Of a DNA stretch of 64,000 nucleotides, positions 29,961 through 39,139 are shown in pieces. The notes under the pieces were generated by a model. The model saw only the letters and a list, made by a program, of their open reading frames with translations, was not told the origin of the DNA and ran no database searches. The position numbers and the translations under genes are program-made. This DNA comes from Mycobacterium sp. 1100029.7 (GTDB taxonomy: Bacteria > Actinomycetota > Actinomycetes > Mycobacteriales > Mycobacteriaceae): positions 62,001-126,000 of the forward strand of contig NZ_LZSC01000050.1 of NCBI RefSeq assembly GCF_001665235.1, read 5' to 3'. Numbering within the stretch: position 1 is the stretch's first letter; each line of letters starts with the position of its first letter.

Positions 29961-29991
29961 TGTTGCGCGGACACGGAAAGCACAGGGGCAC

Positions 29992-30300
29992 ATGTCTTTT
30001 GTGAACGTCGACCCCGAGGCACTGGCCGGGGCGGCCGTACAGTTGGGCGCCATCGGCGCCGCGATGGAGGCCCGGAATGTGGCCGCGGCGGGACCCACCG
30101 GCTCAGTGGTTCCCGCCGCCGCGGACGAGGTTTCGGCGATGATTGCCGCACAGTTCACCCAGCACGCTCGGATGTACCGGTTCGTCAGCGCCCACGCCGC
30201 GGCGGTACACGACATGATGGTCGCAACGTTGGCGGCCGATGCGGATTCCTATGCCGCCGCCGAGGCCGCCAACGCCGCCAACGCCGCGGCCACCGGGTGA
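29992..30300 (+). CDS. PE family protein (PE domain only)
   Basis: The 102-residue protein is a typical PE domain: MSFVNVDPEALAGAAVQLGAIGAAMEARN, PAAADEVSAMIAAQFTQHARMYRFVSAHAAAVHDMMVATLAADADSYAAAEAANA. PE proteins leave the cell through ESX type VII systems, normally paired with a PPE partner. No PPE gene is adjacent; one lies 7.3 kb downstream under a copy of the same operator. Here the PE gene is the third cistron of the panE-like-pyk operon. AGGGG lies before ATG 29992. Confidence 0.93.
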   Translation: MSFVNVDPEALAGAAVQLGAIGAAMEARNVAAAGPTGSVVPAAADEVSAMIAAQFTQHARMYRFVSAHAAAVHDMMVATLAADADSYAAAEAANAANAAATG

Positions 30301-30316
30301 GTCCGCGCTCGAGGCG

Positions 30317-31087
30317 CTAGAGCGCTGCGCCCTTGTCCAGCTGCGCGGCGATGTCGCCGGCGACCCGCTTGAGCAGGGGTGTGAGCGTCGCCGCGGACTG
30401 CAGGGTGACTCGCACCGCGGGGCCGGAGATCGAAATCGCCGCCAGTGACGGGGCATCGGGCACCGGCACGGCAAAGCACCGCACCCCGAGTTCCTGCTCA
30501 CCCTCGTCGATCGCATAACCTCGCGCGCGGCAGGCCCTGATGTCGTGCAGCAGTTTGTCGGCCGTCGTGTGCGTGTTCTCGGTCGACGCGGGCATCCCGG
30601 TTCGTGCCACCAACGCAACCAGCGCCTCGTCGGGAAGTTGCATCAACAGTGCCTTGCCCACCCCGGTGGAATGCGGGTAGACCCGCCGGCCGACCTCGGT
30701 GAACATGCGCATGGAATGCGGCGACGGCACCTGAGCAACGTAGACGGCCATGTCGTTGTCCATCACCGCCATGTTCGCGGTCTCGCCGGTCCCGTCCACC
30801 AACTCCCGCAGATGTGTCCGCGCCCACACGCCAATGAGCTGCCCTGCGCTGTCACCCAGGCGAATTAGCCTGGGCCCCAACGAATAATGCCGGTTGGGGA
30901 GCTGTCGCAGATATCCCATGCCGAGCATGGTCCGTGCCAGCCGGTGAATCGTGGGCTGCGGCAGCCCAGCGCGCGCCGCCAGTTCACCGAGCGCACCGGT
31001 GCCACCCATCGCTGCCAGAATCTCGAGCAGCCCGAATGCGCGTTCCACGGACTGAACGGCGCCACCACGATCGTTGCATTCGCTCAT
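30317..31087 (-). CDS. IclR-family regulator of the glyoxylate (gcl) operon
   Basis: The 256-residue protein has the IclR winged helix (SVERAFGLLEILAAMGGTGALGELAARAGLPQPTIHRLARTMLGMGYLRQ) and the GAF-like effector domain (AVYVAQVPSPHSMRMFTEVGRRVYPHSTGVGKALL, ending with CFAVPVPDAPSLAAISISGPAVRV). Related AllR/GclR proteins sense glyoxylate. It is the last gene of hyi-glxR-gcl-iclR, 26 bp after gcl. A 17-bp inverted repeat at 34707 is a candidate site. Confidence 0.9.
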   Translation of the reverse strand: MSECNDRGGAVQSVERAFGLLEILAAMGGTGALGELAARAGLPQPTIHRLARTMLGMGYLRQLPNRHYSLGPRLIRLGDSAGQLIGVWARTHLRELVDGTGETANMAVMDNDMAVYVAQVPSPHSMRMFTEVGRRVYPHSTGVGKALLMQLPDEALVALVARTGMPASTENTHTTADKLLHDIRACRARGYAIDEGEQELGVRCFAVPVPDAPSLAAISISGPAVRVTLQSAATLTPLLKRVAGDIAAQLDKGAAL

Positions 31088-31113
31088 CGGGTCATGCCTC
31101 GGCCGGTGACGAA

Positions 31114-32907
31114 TCAGTCGTAGAGCAAGGCCGCAGAGGGTGAGTCGTCGATGGTGGCGGCCAACTCGTTGTGCTCGGTGATCTTGTCGATGTCGGTGCC
31201 CATCGCGATGTTGGTGATGCGCTCCAGGAAGATCTCGACGACCACGGGCACTTTGTGCTCGCGAGCGAGTTGCTGCGCGCGGGTCAGCGCAGGCGCGATC
31301 AGCGCGGGATCTGTGACCTGAATTGCTTTGCAGCCCAACCCTTCCACAACCCGACGATGGTCGACGCCGTAGCCCTTGGGTAGGTCGTTGTCACCCGATT
31401 CCTGGGCATTGATGTTGTCGAACGCGAGCGAGACGAAGTAGTTCATGTCGAAGTTGAGCTGAGCCTGGCGGATCAACCCGAGGTAGGAGTTGTTGACCAC
31501 GACATGGACGTAAGGCAGGTTGAACTGCGCACCGACGGCGAGTTCTTCAATGAGGAATTGGAAATCGTAGTCACCCGAGAGACCCACCACCGTCGCGGTC
31601 GGGTCGGCGGCGACCACCCCGAGCGCGGCGGGAACGGTCCATCCCAGCGGCCCGGCCTGGCCGCAATTGATCCAGTGCCGCGGGTTGAACACGTGCAGGA
31701 ACTGACCCCCCGCGATCTGCGAGAGTCCAATCGCGGTGACATAGCGGACATTACGGCCGAATGCCAGGTTCATCTCTTCGTAGACGCGTTGCGGTTTGAT
31801 CGGGATGTCGTCGAAGTGCGTCTTGCGATGCATGGTCCGTTTGCGGTCCTGACAGCCGCTCACCCAGTCCGCCCAGTCCGGCAGCGCGCCGGCGTCGCGC
31901 CGACGGGCCGTCTCGGTGAGCAGAAGTTCCAAGGCCGCCTTCGCGTCGGAGACGATGCCGAGGTCGGGGGAGAACACCCGCCCGATCTGGGTGGGCTCGA
32001 TGTCGATGTGCACGAAGCGGCGACCACGACGGTAGGTCTCGAGTCCGCCGGTGTGGCGGTTGGCCCACCGGTTGCCGATACCCATCACGAAGTCCGAGTC
32101 GAGCAGCGTGGCATTGCCATAGCGATGCGCGGTCTGCAGCCCGACCATGCCGGCGGCCAGCCGGTGGTCGTCGGGAATGGATCCCCAGCCCATCAGCGTG
32201 GGGACCACCGGGACGTCGAGCATCTCGGCCAGCTCGACGAGTAGGTCGCAGGCGTCGGCGTTGATGATGCCCCCACCGGCGATGATCAGTGGGCGCTTCG
32301 CGGCGAGCAGCATGTCGAGCGCTTTGGAAATCTGCGCTGGGGTGGCTGTCGGCTTGTAGACCGGTAGTGGAGCGTACGCGTCGGGATCGAAATCGATCTC
32401 GGCCAGCTGCACGTCGATCGGCAGGTCCAGCAGTACCGGCCCGGGCCGGCCCGAGCGCATCAGGTGAAAGGCTTTCGCGAACGCGCCGGGGACCTGTCCC
32501 GGCTCGAGCACCGTCATGGCCATTTTCGTCACCGGCGCCGCGATCGCGGCGATGTCGACCGCCTGAAAGTCCTCTTTGTGTAGCTTGTCCACCGGTGCCT
32601 GGCCGGTGATCGCCAGGATGGGGATGGAATCCGCGCTGGCCGAATACAATCCGGTGATCATGTCGGTGCCCGCCGGGCCCGAGGTGCCGATGCACACCCC
32701 GATGTTGCCCGGCGCGGCGCGGGTGTAACCCTCGGCCATGTGGCTGGCGCCTTCGACGTGGCGCGCCAACACGTGCCGGATACCACCGTGTGCGCGCATC
32801 GCCGAGTAGAACGGATTGATGGCGGCTCCAGGCAATCCGAAAGCCTGTGTAGCTCCCTCTATTTCGAGAATCCTGACCGCCGCGTCGACGGTGCGCATCC
32901 GAGTCAC
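31114..32907 (-). CDS. gcl: Glyoxylate carboligase (tartronate-semialdehyde synthase)
   Basis: The 597-residue ThDP enzyme joins two glyoxylates to tartronate semialdehyde and CO2. It carries the Gcl hallmark: Val51 in [15 protein letters not shown], where other ThDP enzymes have Glu. The cofactor motif [15 protein letters not shown]...VVNNSYLG is intact. GTG 32907 aligns with E. coli Gcl and keeps Val51 numbering; GGAAGGGGG is upstream. It overlaps the glxR stop by four bases. Confidence 0.97.
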   Translation of the reverse strand: MTRMRTVDAAVRILEIEGATQAFGLPGAAINPFYSAMRAHGGIRHVLARHVEGASHMAEGYTRAAPGNIGVCIGTSGPAGTDMITGLYSASADSIPILAITGQAPVDKLHKEDFQAVDIAAIAAPVTKMAMTVLEPGQVPGAFAKAFHLMRSGRPGPVLLDLPIDVQLAEIDFDPDAYAPLPVYKPTATPAQISKALDMLLAAKRPLIIAGGGIINADACDLLVELAEMLDVPVVPTLMGWGSIPDDHRLAAGMVGLQTAHRYGNATLLDSDFVMGIGNRWANRHTGGLETYRRGRRFVHIDIEPTQIGRVFSPDLGIVSDAKAALELLLTETARRRDAGALPDWADWVSGCQDRKRTMHRKTHFDDIPIKPQRVYEEMNLAFGRNVRYVTAIGLSQIAGGQFLHVFNPRHWINCGQAGPLGWTVPAALGVVAADPTATVVGLSGDYDFQFLIEELAVGAQFNLPYVHVVVNNSYLGLIRQAQLNFDMNYFVSLAFDNINAQESGDNDLPKGYGVDHRRVVEGLGCKAIQVTDPALIAPALTRAQQLAREHKVPVVVEIFLERITNIAMGTDIDKITEHNELAATIDDSPSAALLYD

Positions 32908-33797
32908 TGGGTGCCCCCTTCCTGATGTCCCGACATCCGTTCGACGCCCCGGAGCAGAGCGGAATGATCGAGGCCACCGTCGCCGTTGGCGAGCGCCGAC
33001 GCCATCAGCTGCGCGACGACCGAACCGAGCGGAATGACCACACCCGCCTCGCGGGCCGCGCTGGTGACGATGCCCAGGTCCTTGTGGTGCAGCGCGATCC
33101 GGAAGCCGGGTTCGAAGTCGTGCGCCAGCATCTTCGGGGCCTTCTGGTCGAGCACCGCCGAACCGGCCAGTCCGCCGCCGAGCACTTTGACCGCGGCATC
33201 CAGGTCGACGCCGTAGGCGCCCAGGAAGGTGATCGCTTCGGCGAGCAGTTCGATGTTGCCCGCGACGATCAGCTGGTTGGCGGCCTTGACGGTCTGGCCG
33301 GCACCGTTGGGTCCGACGTGAACGATTGTCTTACCGACGATGTCGAGCAACGGTTTGGCCGCCGCGAAATCGTCGCCGGTGGCTCCCACCATGATCGACA
33401 ACGACGCGTTCTTGGCGCCGGGTTCACCGCCGGACACCGGGGCATCGATCAGGCGCAGGCCGCGCTCGGCGGCTTCCCGGGCCAGTTCGGCGGTGACGTC
33501 GGGACGGATCGAGGAGAAGTCGATCACCAACGTGCCGGGCTGCGCGTGGGTGAAAACCCCGTCGTCGGAACGCAACACGTTTTGCACGTCGGGCGAGTCG
33601 GGCACCATGACGGCCACGACGTCGGCGTCCTTGACGGCTTCCGCGATGGAGTTGGCCTCGGTCCCGCCGGCTTCGATCAGCGCCGCCGCACGACCGGGTG
33701 AGCGGTTGTATCCGATGACGGTGTGGCCGGCGCGGGCCAGATGGCAGGCCATCGGATTGCCCATGATGCCCAGCCCGATAAAGCCGATCCTGCTCAT
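32904..33797 (-). CDS. glxR: Tartronate semialdehyde reductase (2-hydroxy-3-oxopropionate reductase)
   Basis: The 297-residue beta-hydroxyacid dehydrogenase turns tartronate semialdehyde into D-glycerate. It has the Rossmann motif [33 protein letters not shown] and catalytic Lys in [23 protein letters not shown]. It overlaps gcl downstream and hyi upstream by four bases each, so the three enzymes are translationally coupled. Confidence 0.96.
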   Translation of the reverse strand: MSRIGFIGLGIMGNPMACHLARAGHTVIGYNRSPGRAAALIEAGGTEANSIAEAVKDADVVAVMVPDSPDVQNVLRSDDGVFTHAQPGTLVIDFSSIRPDVTAELAREAAERGLRLIDAPVSGGEPGAKNASLSIMVGATGDDFAAAKPLLDIVGKTIVHVGPNGAGQTVKAANQLIVAGNIELLAEAITFLGAYGVDLDAAVKVLGGGLAGSAVLDQKAPKMLAHDFEPGFRIALHHKDLGIVTSAAREAGVVIPLGSVVAQLMASALANGDGGLDHSALLRGVERMSGHQEGGTQ

Positions 33798-34651
33798 CGG
33801 TTCCTCGTTCCTGTCGGTGTTCTCAGTGATTCGATGTGGAAGCTGCCGCGGCCCCGTTCGGCCAGCGGTAACCAGTCGAAGGTGTCGGGCCGAGAAGCTT
33901 TGTATTCCAGGCCGATATAGCCGTCGTATTCGGAGCCCAGCGCGGCGAAGTAGTCACCGAGGGGGATCTCGCCGGTGCCGGGCTCGCCGCGTCCCGGGGC
34001 GTCGGCAATTTGGATGTGTCCGATCGAGTTGCGGTGCGCGTGCAGGGCGGCGACTACGTCATCGTTGTTGACGTAGAGGTGGTACAGATCTGCCAACAGA
34101 CGCAGATTGTCCACACCGGATTCGGCATGCACCCGGTCGATGACGCGCATGGCGTCGGCCGCGGTCAGGAGCGGATAGCGCGGCGCGCCGCTGACCGGTT
34201 CGACGAGCACTGTCGCGCCGATGCGCTGCGCGGCCGCGGCCGCATAGGCAAGGTTCTTGGCCGCCACGTCGTCTTGCACGTCCGGGTCCGTGCCCTCGAT
34301 GCGGTTGCCGTACAAGGCATTGAAGGCCCGGGTGCCCAAGGTCTCCGCGATGCCGACAGCGACTCGCACGTTATCGCGGAACTCGGTCGTCAGGCCGGGA
34401 TCCGACAGGATGCCGCGGTCACCGCCGGCCATGTAACCGGCGAAGAAATTCAGTCCGGACAACTGCACCCCGGCCTGCTCGATGGCGCGGATGAAGGCCA
34501 GCACGTCGGCCTCCGGTGGCGTCGCTTCGATGAACGGCCACCAGAACTCCACCGCATCGAATCCTGCCGCTCGGGCCGCGGCCGGTCGTTCGAGTACGGG
34601 TAGATCGGTGAAAAGGATCGAGCAGTTCACCGTATAAGTCGCGGAAGCCAT
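33794..34651 (-). CDS. hyi: Hydroxypyruvate isomerase
   Basis: The 285-residue TIM-barrel protein interconverts hydroxypyruvate and tartronate semialdehyde. Family features include CSILFTDLPVLERPAAARAAGFDAVEFWWPF, LNFFAGYMAGGDRGILS, NALYGNR, LVEPVS, LLADLYHLYVN, HIQIADAPGRGEPGTGEI and GLEYKA. ATG 34651 (MASATYTVN) has AAAGGA upstream and is preferred over the in-frame start at 34669. It is the first gene of the minus-strand operon hyi-glxR-gcl-iclR. Confidence 0.94.
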   Translation of the reverse strand: MASATYTVNCSILFTDLPVLERPAAARAAGFDAVEFWWPFIEATPPEADVLAFIRAIEQAGVQLSGLNFFAGYMAGGDRGILSDPGLTTEFRDNVRVAVGIAETLGTRAFNALYGNRIEGTDPDVQDDVAAKNLAYAAAAAQRIGATVLVEPVSGAPRYPLLTAADAMRVIDRVHAESGVDNLRLLADLYHLYVNNDDVVAALHAHRNSIGHIQIADAPGRGEPGTGEIPLGDYFAALGSEYDGYIGLEYKASRPDTFDWLPLAERGRGSFHIESLRTPTGTRNR

Positions 34652-34706
34652 AGCTGTCCTTTCCTTCACCTAGACCGCTGCCGGCTCGGCGCGGACGAGC
34701 CACGAA

Positions 34707-34723
34707 ATTCCGTATTGCGGAAT
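34707..34723. promoter_or_regulatory. Inverted repeat between hyi and glxK, candidate IclR site
   Basis: ATTCCG-TATTG-CGGAAT has perfect 6-bp arms. It lies 56 bp upstream of hyi in the 272-bp divergent gap, where a shared glyoxylate-pathway regulator would be expected to bind. No second copy was found. Confidence 0.4.
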
Positions 34724-34923
34724 CGGCGCATCGAATGACGAAACGAGTCAAGGCGACCGGTGCTGCCCTGTCAACGTCGGGCGCCCGGCAGGCAACACGA
34801 ATTGTCATTATTGATAAGCGAATTCGATGACCGGCCGAAACCGCTTTTGACAGGCGATCATCGGGTGTGTCAGGTTATCCGGCAGTCCACCGGGCGGCTC
34901 GAATTTGATGGGATGGCTTGCTC

Positions 34924-36051
34924 ATGAGGGGCAACATCGTGTTGGCGCCGGACAAATTCAAGGGTTCGTTGACCGCGGAGCAGGCCGCGCGGGCCATGGC
35001 CGACGGCGTGTGCCGAGCGGATCCGGCATTGACCCCCGTCATCTGTGCTGTCGCGGACGGGGGAGAGGGCACCCTGGACGCGGTCTTGGCGGCAGGATTC
35101 GAAAAAGTCGACGCGCGTGCCTGCGGCCCGACCGGTGCGACGCAAGATTCCGGGTATGCCCGTAAGGGCAGCCAAGCCGTCGTCGAGATGGCCGATATCT
35201 GTGGCCTGCAACGGCTTCCGGCGGGGACGCCCGAGCCGCTGACGGCGTCCAGTTACGGGTTGGGCAGCGTGATCGGCCAAGCACTCGACGACGGATGCAG
35301 TGACATCGTCATCACCGTGGGCGGCAGCGCCAGTACCGACGGTGGAGCGGGCATGCTGACGGCGCTGGGCGCCGAAATCCTCGATCGGCGCGGCAACCCG
35401 GTGGCGCTCGGCGGTGCGGGCTTGGCCGACGCCGTCCATCTCGATCTGCGTCGACTACACCCCGGCCTGCGCACCGCCGCGATCACGCTGGCCGCCGACG
35501 TCGACAGCCCGCTGTGCGGGCCGCTCGGGGCGGCCGAAGTCTATGGCCCGCAAAAAGGTGTCCAGGCCGACCAGATTCGGGCACTCGACCGCGGACTCCA
35601 TCGCTGGGCGGATCTGGTGGAAACGGCCGTCGGCGCCGATTACCGGGACGCGCCCGGCGCCGGCGCGGCGGGGGGAGTGGGTTTCGCCGCGCTCGCCGTA
35701 TTGCGAGCGCAGATGAAGCCGGGCATCGACATGATTCTCGACCTGGTCGAGCTCGACCGAAAGTTGGTGGGCGCCACGATGGTTATCACCGGCGAAGGCT
35801 CACTTGACAGCCAATCGCTGCGCGGCAAGGCCCCGGTGGGCGTGTCACGGTGTGCGCGCCCGCATGGCATACCGACCTTCGCGATCGCCGGAGTATCCGC
35901 ACTGACGAGTGCTCAGGTGCGAACAGCGGGCTTCGGCGCGGTGCGTACCCTGCACGAGCTCGAGCCCGATCTTGCCCGCTGCACCGAGAATGCGGCCGAG
36001 CTGGTGGCACTGGTCACCGAAGGGCTGATCCGCGAGAGCACCGATATATGA
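34924..36051 (+). CDS. glxK: Glycerate 2-kinase (GlxK/GarK type)
   Basis: The 375-residue kinase phosphorylates D-glycerate, in this family giving 2-phosphoglycerate. Signature IVLAPDKFKGSLTAEQAARAM opens the protein. VADGGEGTLDAVLAA, GGSASTDGGAGMLTALGA, and ITGEGSLDSQSLRGKAPVGVS follow. ATG 34924 is preferred to TTG 34918. It is divergent from hyi and supplies the last glycerate-pathway step before enolase and pyruvate kinase. Confidence 0.93.
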   Translation: MRGNIVLAPDKFKGSLTAEQAARAMADGVCRADPALTPVICAVADGGEGTLDAVLAAGFEKVDARACGPTGATQDSGYARKGSQAVVEMADICGLQRLPAGTPEPLTASSYGLGSVIGQALDDGCSDIVITVGGSASTDGGAGMLTALGAEILDRRGNPVALGGAGLADAVHLDLRRLHPGLRTAAITLAADVDSPLCGPLGAAEVYGPQKGVQADQIRALDRGLHRWADLVETAVGADYRDAPGAGAAGGVGFAALAVLRAQMKPGIDMILDLVELDRKLVGATMVITGEGSLDSQSLRGKAPVGVSRCARPHGIPTFAIAGVSALTSAQVRTAGFGAVRTLHELEPDLARCTENAAELVALVTEGLIRESTDI

Positions 36052-36109
36052 CAATGTGGGTGATACCCACAATCGATCAACGTTTGAGTACACGAAGAGG
36101 TCTGGCGTA

Positions 36110-37039
36110 ATGGCGACCCTGCTGCTGCACCATCCCAGTTTCGCCGATCACCGGACCGGCCGTGGGCATCCGGAGCGGCCGGATCGGTATCGCGCGGTCG
36201 AAGCGGTCCTGGGCCAGCCGCACTTCGACACACTCGTGCGCGAACTGGCGGAGCCGGCCGACCTGGCGACCACCCGCCTCGTACATTCCAGCCGTTACGT
36301 CGACGAACTCGAAGCCGCGCGTCCGGCGGAGGGTTATGTGTACCTCGACGGCGGTGACACCATGATGGAGCCGTCGACCTGGCAGGTTGTGCTGCGCGGG
36401 GTGGGCGGCACGCTGCAGGCCATCGACGGCGTTCTGACGGGCCGGGCGCAGAACGCGTTCGTGGCATGCCGGCCCCCGGGGCACCACGCCGAAACCGAAC
36501 GAGCCATGGGCTTTTGCTTGTTCAACAACATCAGCATCGGCGCCCGGTATGCGCAGAACACCTATGGGGTGTCGCGGGTCGCGATCGTCGATTTCGACGT
36601 CCACCACGGCAATGGCACGCAGCAGATCTTCTACGCCGACACCGATGTGCTCTATGCGTCCACCCATCAGATGCCGCTGTTTCCCGGCACCGGTGCCATC
36701 ACAGAAACCGGGGCCGGCAATATCTTCAACTCGCCGCTGCGGCCCGGTGACGCCGGCAACGAATTGCGCGAGGCCTTCACGCAACGAATACTGCCGGCAG
36801 TCGATGCGTTCGCTCCGGAGTTGATCCTGGTGTCGGCGGGATTCGACGCACACGAGCGCGACCCGCTCGGCTCGCTGAGGATGACCGCCGACGACTTCGG
36901 CTGGGTCACGCGCGAATTGATGTCCTGCGCCGAAAAGCATTGTGACGGAAGGCTGGTGGCAGTGCTGGAAGGCGGTTATGACTTACAGGGCCTGGCCGAC
37001 TCCGTCGCGGTGCACGTCGCGGAGCTGATCAAGGGCTAG
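36110..37039 (+). CDS. Histone-deacetylase-family amidohydrolase (acetylpolyamine/AcuC-like)
   Basis: The 309-residue arginase/deacetylase-fold protein has the zinc site: CRPPGHHAE, VDFDVHHGNGTQQIFY and SAGFDAHERDPLG, with closing LEGGYD. It should remove acyl or acetyl groups from amines or protein lysines. It follows glxK by 58 bp, so it may be in the same transcript. The substrate is unclear; in bacteria relatives act on acetylpolyamines or acetylated acyl-CoA synthetases. ATG 36110 has GAAGAGG upstream. Confidence 0.88.
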   Translation: MATLLLHHPSFADHRTGRGHPERPDRYRAVEAVLGQPHFDTLVRELAEPADLATTRLVHSSRYVDELEAARPAEGYVYLDGGDTMMEPSTWQVVLRGVGGTLQAIDGVLTGRAQNAFVACRPPGHHAETERAMGFCLFNNISIGARYAQNTYGVSRVAIVDFDVHHGNGTQQIFYADTDVLYASTHQMPLFPGTGAITETGAGNIFNSPLRPGDAGNELREAFTQRILPAVDAFAPELILVSAGFDAHERDPLGSLRMTADDFGWVTRELMSCAEKHCDGRLVAVLEGGYDLQGLADSVAVHVAELIKG

Positions 37040-37486
37040 TCACGCGACGGGCTGTGCGCGCAATTGCGTCGCCACAACGTTCTCGGCGCTCGGCACCGTC
37101 ACGCGGGCCTGGTTCATGCTCGCGAACCGGCCGTCGATGGCGTATTGGCCGATGGCATAAAGCTCGACGTGTTCAACCGAACCGTCGGTCCTGTTGACCT
37201 CGATGACCAGCCGTGCGGCGTAGCGGTTCCAGAATCGGAACTCCTCGAGCGTAAAGACGTTGCCGTCCAACACATTCGCGCGAGCAATCGCGGCAATGCC
37301 GGTGAACTCGTCTCGATCGAATGTCTTTCCGTTGTCGCGATGCTGATAGTTCTGGGCAAAAAAAGCATTCGTGACGTCTTCGACGGTGCGGTGCGTGCAG
37401 AACAGCAATTCACGCAGCGCGTCGGCAAATGATGGTCGAATCAACGGAAATCTCCGCTCGTGTACCGGCGGGTATTCGCTGCCCAC
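37040..37486 (-). CDS. SnoaL/NTF2-like small protein
   Basis: The 148-residue product resembles NTF2-like (SnoaL) proteins: a helical start with LLFCTHRTVEDVTNAFFAQNYQHRDNGKTFDRDEF, then beta strands (EEFRFWNRYAARLVIEVNRTDGSVEHVELYAIGQYAIDGRF). Such proteins are enzymes or binding modules; none is named here. GTG 37486 gives 148 residues; a TTG at 37444 with CGGAG upstream is an alternative. It abuts the amidohydrolase gene convergently and follows the PPE gene by 126 bp. Confidence 0.7.
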   Translation of the reverse strand: MGSEYPPVHERRFPLIRPSFADALRELLFCTHRTVEDVTNAFFAQNYQHRDNGKTFDRDEFTGIAAIARANVLDGNVFTLEEFRFWNRYAARLVIEVNRTDGSVEHVELYAIGQYAIDGRFASMNQARVTVPSAENVVATQLRAQPVA

Positions 37487-37612
37487 CGTCCAGATGTGTC
37501 CCCACGCTACCTATCACCACGAGCATTTCGAGCATGCCCGCTATGACGAAAAGTGAAGGACGCCATCACTTTGACGGATAGCTCGCCGTTCGCGTGAGGT
37601 GACCATACCGCG

Positions 37613-38893
37613 TCAGCCACCGATCGGCGAACGCGGGATGAGATGGGATTGCACGCCGATTCGGTGTGCCGCGGCTCCCGATTCACGGCCCACCATACCT
37701 CCCATCGGCGAGTGGGCGGCGTGACGATGCGCGCCGTGGCCGGTCGTGCCATGGTGACCCGCCGGCGCCGCGGCGTGGCTGCCCGAATTACCCATCTCCC
37801 CGGAAAGCGCATTGGCCCAGCCGGGCGGTACGGACAGCGTCCCCAGTTGGGCTGCTTGACCGAGGCCGGCCGACGGCTCGCCGCCCAGTCCCGCCGACCA
37901 GGGGTCGAGCAGGGGATTCAATCCGTCCAGCGAACCCAGGGCGCCGAGCTCGGCGGGAACGGCCTCTTCGGCTCCCAAAAGCGAATCGCCACCGACTAAT
38001 TCGAGCCCGGAGCCGGCCAGGTCGAGGGCGAAGCCGCTGATGTCGGTGCTCAAACCGAAGCCGTCGGAGCCGAATCCCAAGGCGCTGGTGCCGATTTCGG
38101 GTGCGCTGCTGCTGCCGACATCGACCAGTCTGGTCATCGTATGCGCGAGTTGCGCGACCGCCTGGGTGCCCGCGCCGGTGCTGGTCGCGACGCCGTGTGC
38201 GGAAGTCTTGGCCAGCTGGGACAGCATGGTCAGCGAGGAGGAAAGGCCCGACGTCGCCAAGGGGGCCCCGGCACCTAGTGCCGTAGTCACACCAGCGCCG
38301 GTGCCGGGGCCGGCAAGTCCCGGCGCGGTCGTCGCCGCGGAGTTCAACAGGGCGGCCGGTGCTGCTGTGCCGGCGGTACGTGGCGGCGGCTTGAACGTTG
38401 AAAGTGTGGCTGCGCTAGCTGAATTGGCCGCATAGCCGTACATCGCCGTCGCGTCTAGGGCCCACATTTCGCTGTACTCGCCCTCAGCAACCATGATGGC
38501 GGGGGTGTTCTGCCCCAACAGATTGCCGGCGACCAGTGCCGCGAGCCGGCTCCGGTTGGCCGCGATCACCGACGGCGGCACCGTCATCGCGTAGGCCACT
38601 TCGTAGGCGTTCGCTGCCGCGGCGGCCTTGGCGGCCGCGTCCTCACATTGGGTAGCCGTGGTTCGCACCCAGCCGGCGTACGGCAACACCGCCGCTGCCA
38701 TCGCCGCCGACGACGGGCCCGTCCACGATTCGTCGGTCAGTGCGGCGACCACCGACTCGCAGCTGGTGGCGGCGGTGTACATCTCGAGCGCCAACTCCTC
38801 CCACTCCGCGGAGGCGGCCAGCAGGGTCGCGGCTCCGGGGCCCGAATACATTCGGCCTGAATTCACTTCGGGCGGCAGTGCCTGAAAGTCCAT
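37613..38893 (-). CDS. PPE family protein, SVP subgroup
   Basis: The 426-residue protein has the PPE domain (MDFQALPPEVNSGRMYSGPGA, EDSWTG-like DESWTGPSS, NAYEVAYAMTVPPSVIAANR) of about 180 residues. An Ala/Gly/Thr-rich middle and the SVP motif LGTLSVPPGWA near the end follow, then a His-rich tail. PPE proteins leave via ESX secretion and some aid nutrient uptake in the outer membrane. A palindromic operator copy lies 74 bp upstream, linking it to the oxalate block. Confidence 0.93.
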   Translation of the reverse strand: MDFQALPPEVNSGRMYSGPGAATLLAASAEWEELALEMYTAATSCESVVAALTDESWTGPSSAAMAAAVLPYAGWVRTTATQCEDAAAKAAAAANAYEVAYAMTVPPSVIAANRSRLAALVAGNLLGQNTPAIMVAEGEYSEMWALDATAMYGYAANSASAATLSTFKPPPRTAGTAAPAALLNSAATTAPGLAGPGTGAGVTTALGAGAPLATSGLSSSLTMLSQLAKTSAHGVATSTGAGTQAVAQLAHTMTRLVDVGSSSAPEIGTSALGFGSDGFGLSTDISGFALDLAGSGLELVGGDSLLGAEEAVPAELGALGSLDGLNPLLDPWSAGLGGEPSAGLGQAAQLGTLSVPPGWANALSGEMGNSGSHAAAPAGHHGTTGHGAHRHAAHSPMGGMVGRESGAAAHRIGVQSHLIPRSPIGG

Positions 38894-38966
38894 GGTGTCC
38901 CCGTCTTGCCGTGGTGTGCGATGCGTACAGCGCCGAGTGGGGTAGCTGGTTCCGGCGTGAACTGAC

Positions 38967-38983
38967 TACTGTATACAGTATTC
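38967..38983. promoter_or_regulatory. Operator copy 6, upstream of the PPE gene
   Basis: TACTGTATACAGTA (38967-38980) is a perfect 14-bp palindrome. GTATACAGTATTC at 38971-38983 matches GYATACAGTMTGC at 12 of 13 positions. It is the only plausible regulatory element in this gap and lies in the PPE promoter region. Confidence 0.65.
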
Positions 38984-39139
38984 GTTCCGATCGCTGTGCG
39001 GTTCCACCAGCAACACATATAAAACTCATATGTTGCTGTGTCGGCTGATCGGCCGGTGCGGGCGAAGTCGGCTCCGGTTGCCCGGATCTGTGGCACACGC
39101 GGGCCGCGAAAGGGGGCGAACTGCGCCTATCGTGGAGAG

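Noticed and set aside
29827-29991. Upstream extension of the PE gene as a frameshifted pyruvate kinase C-domain
   Set aside because: Translations of the other two frames lack the conserved C-domain pattern, so a single frameshift does not explain the truncation.
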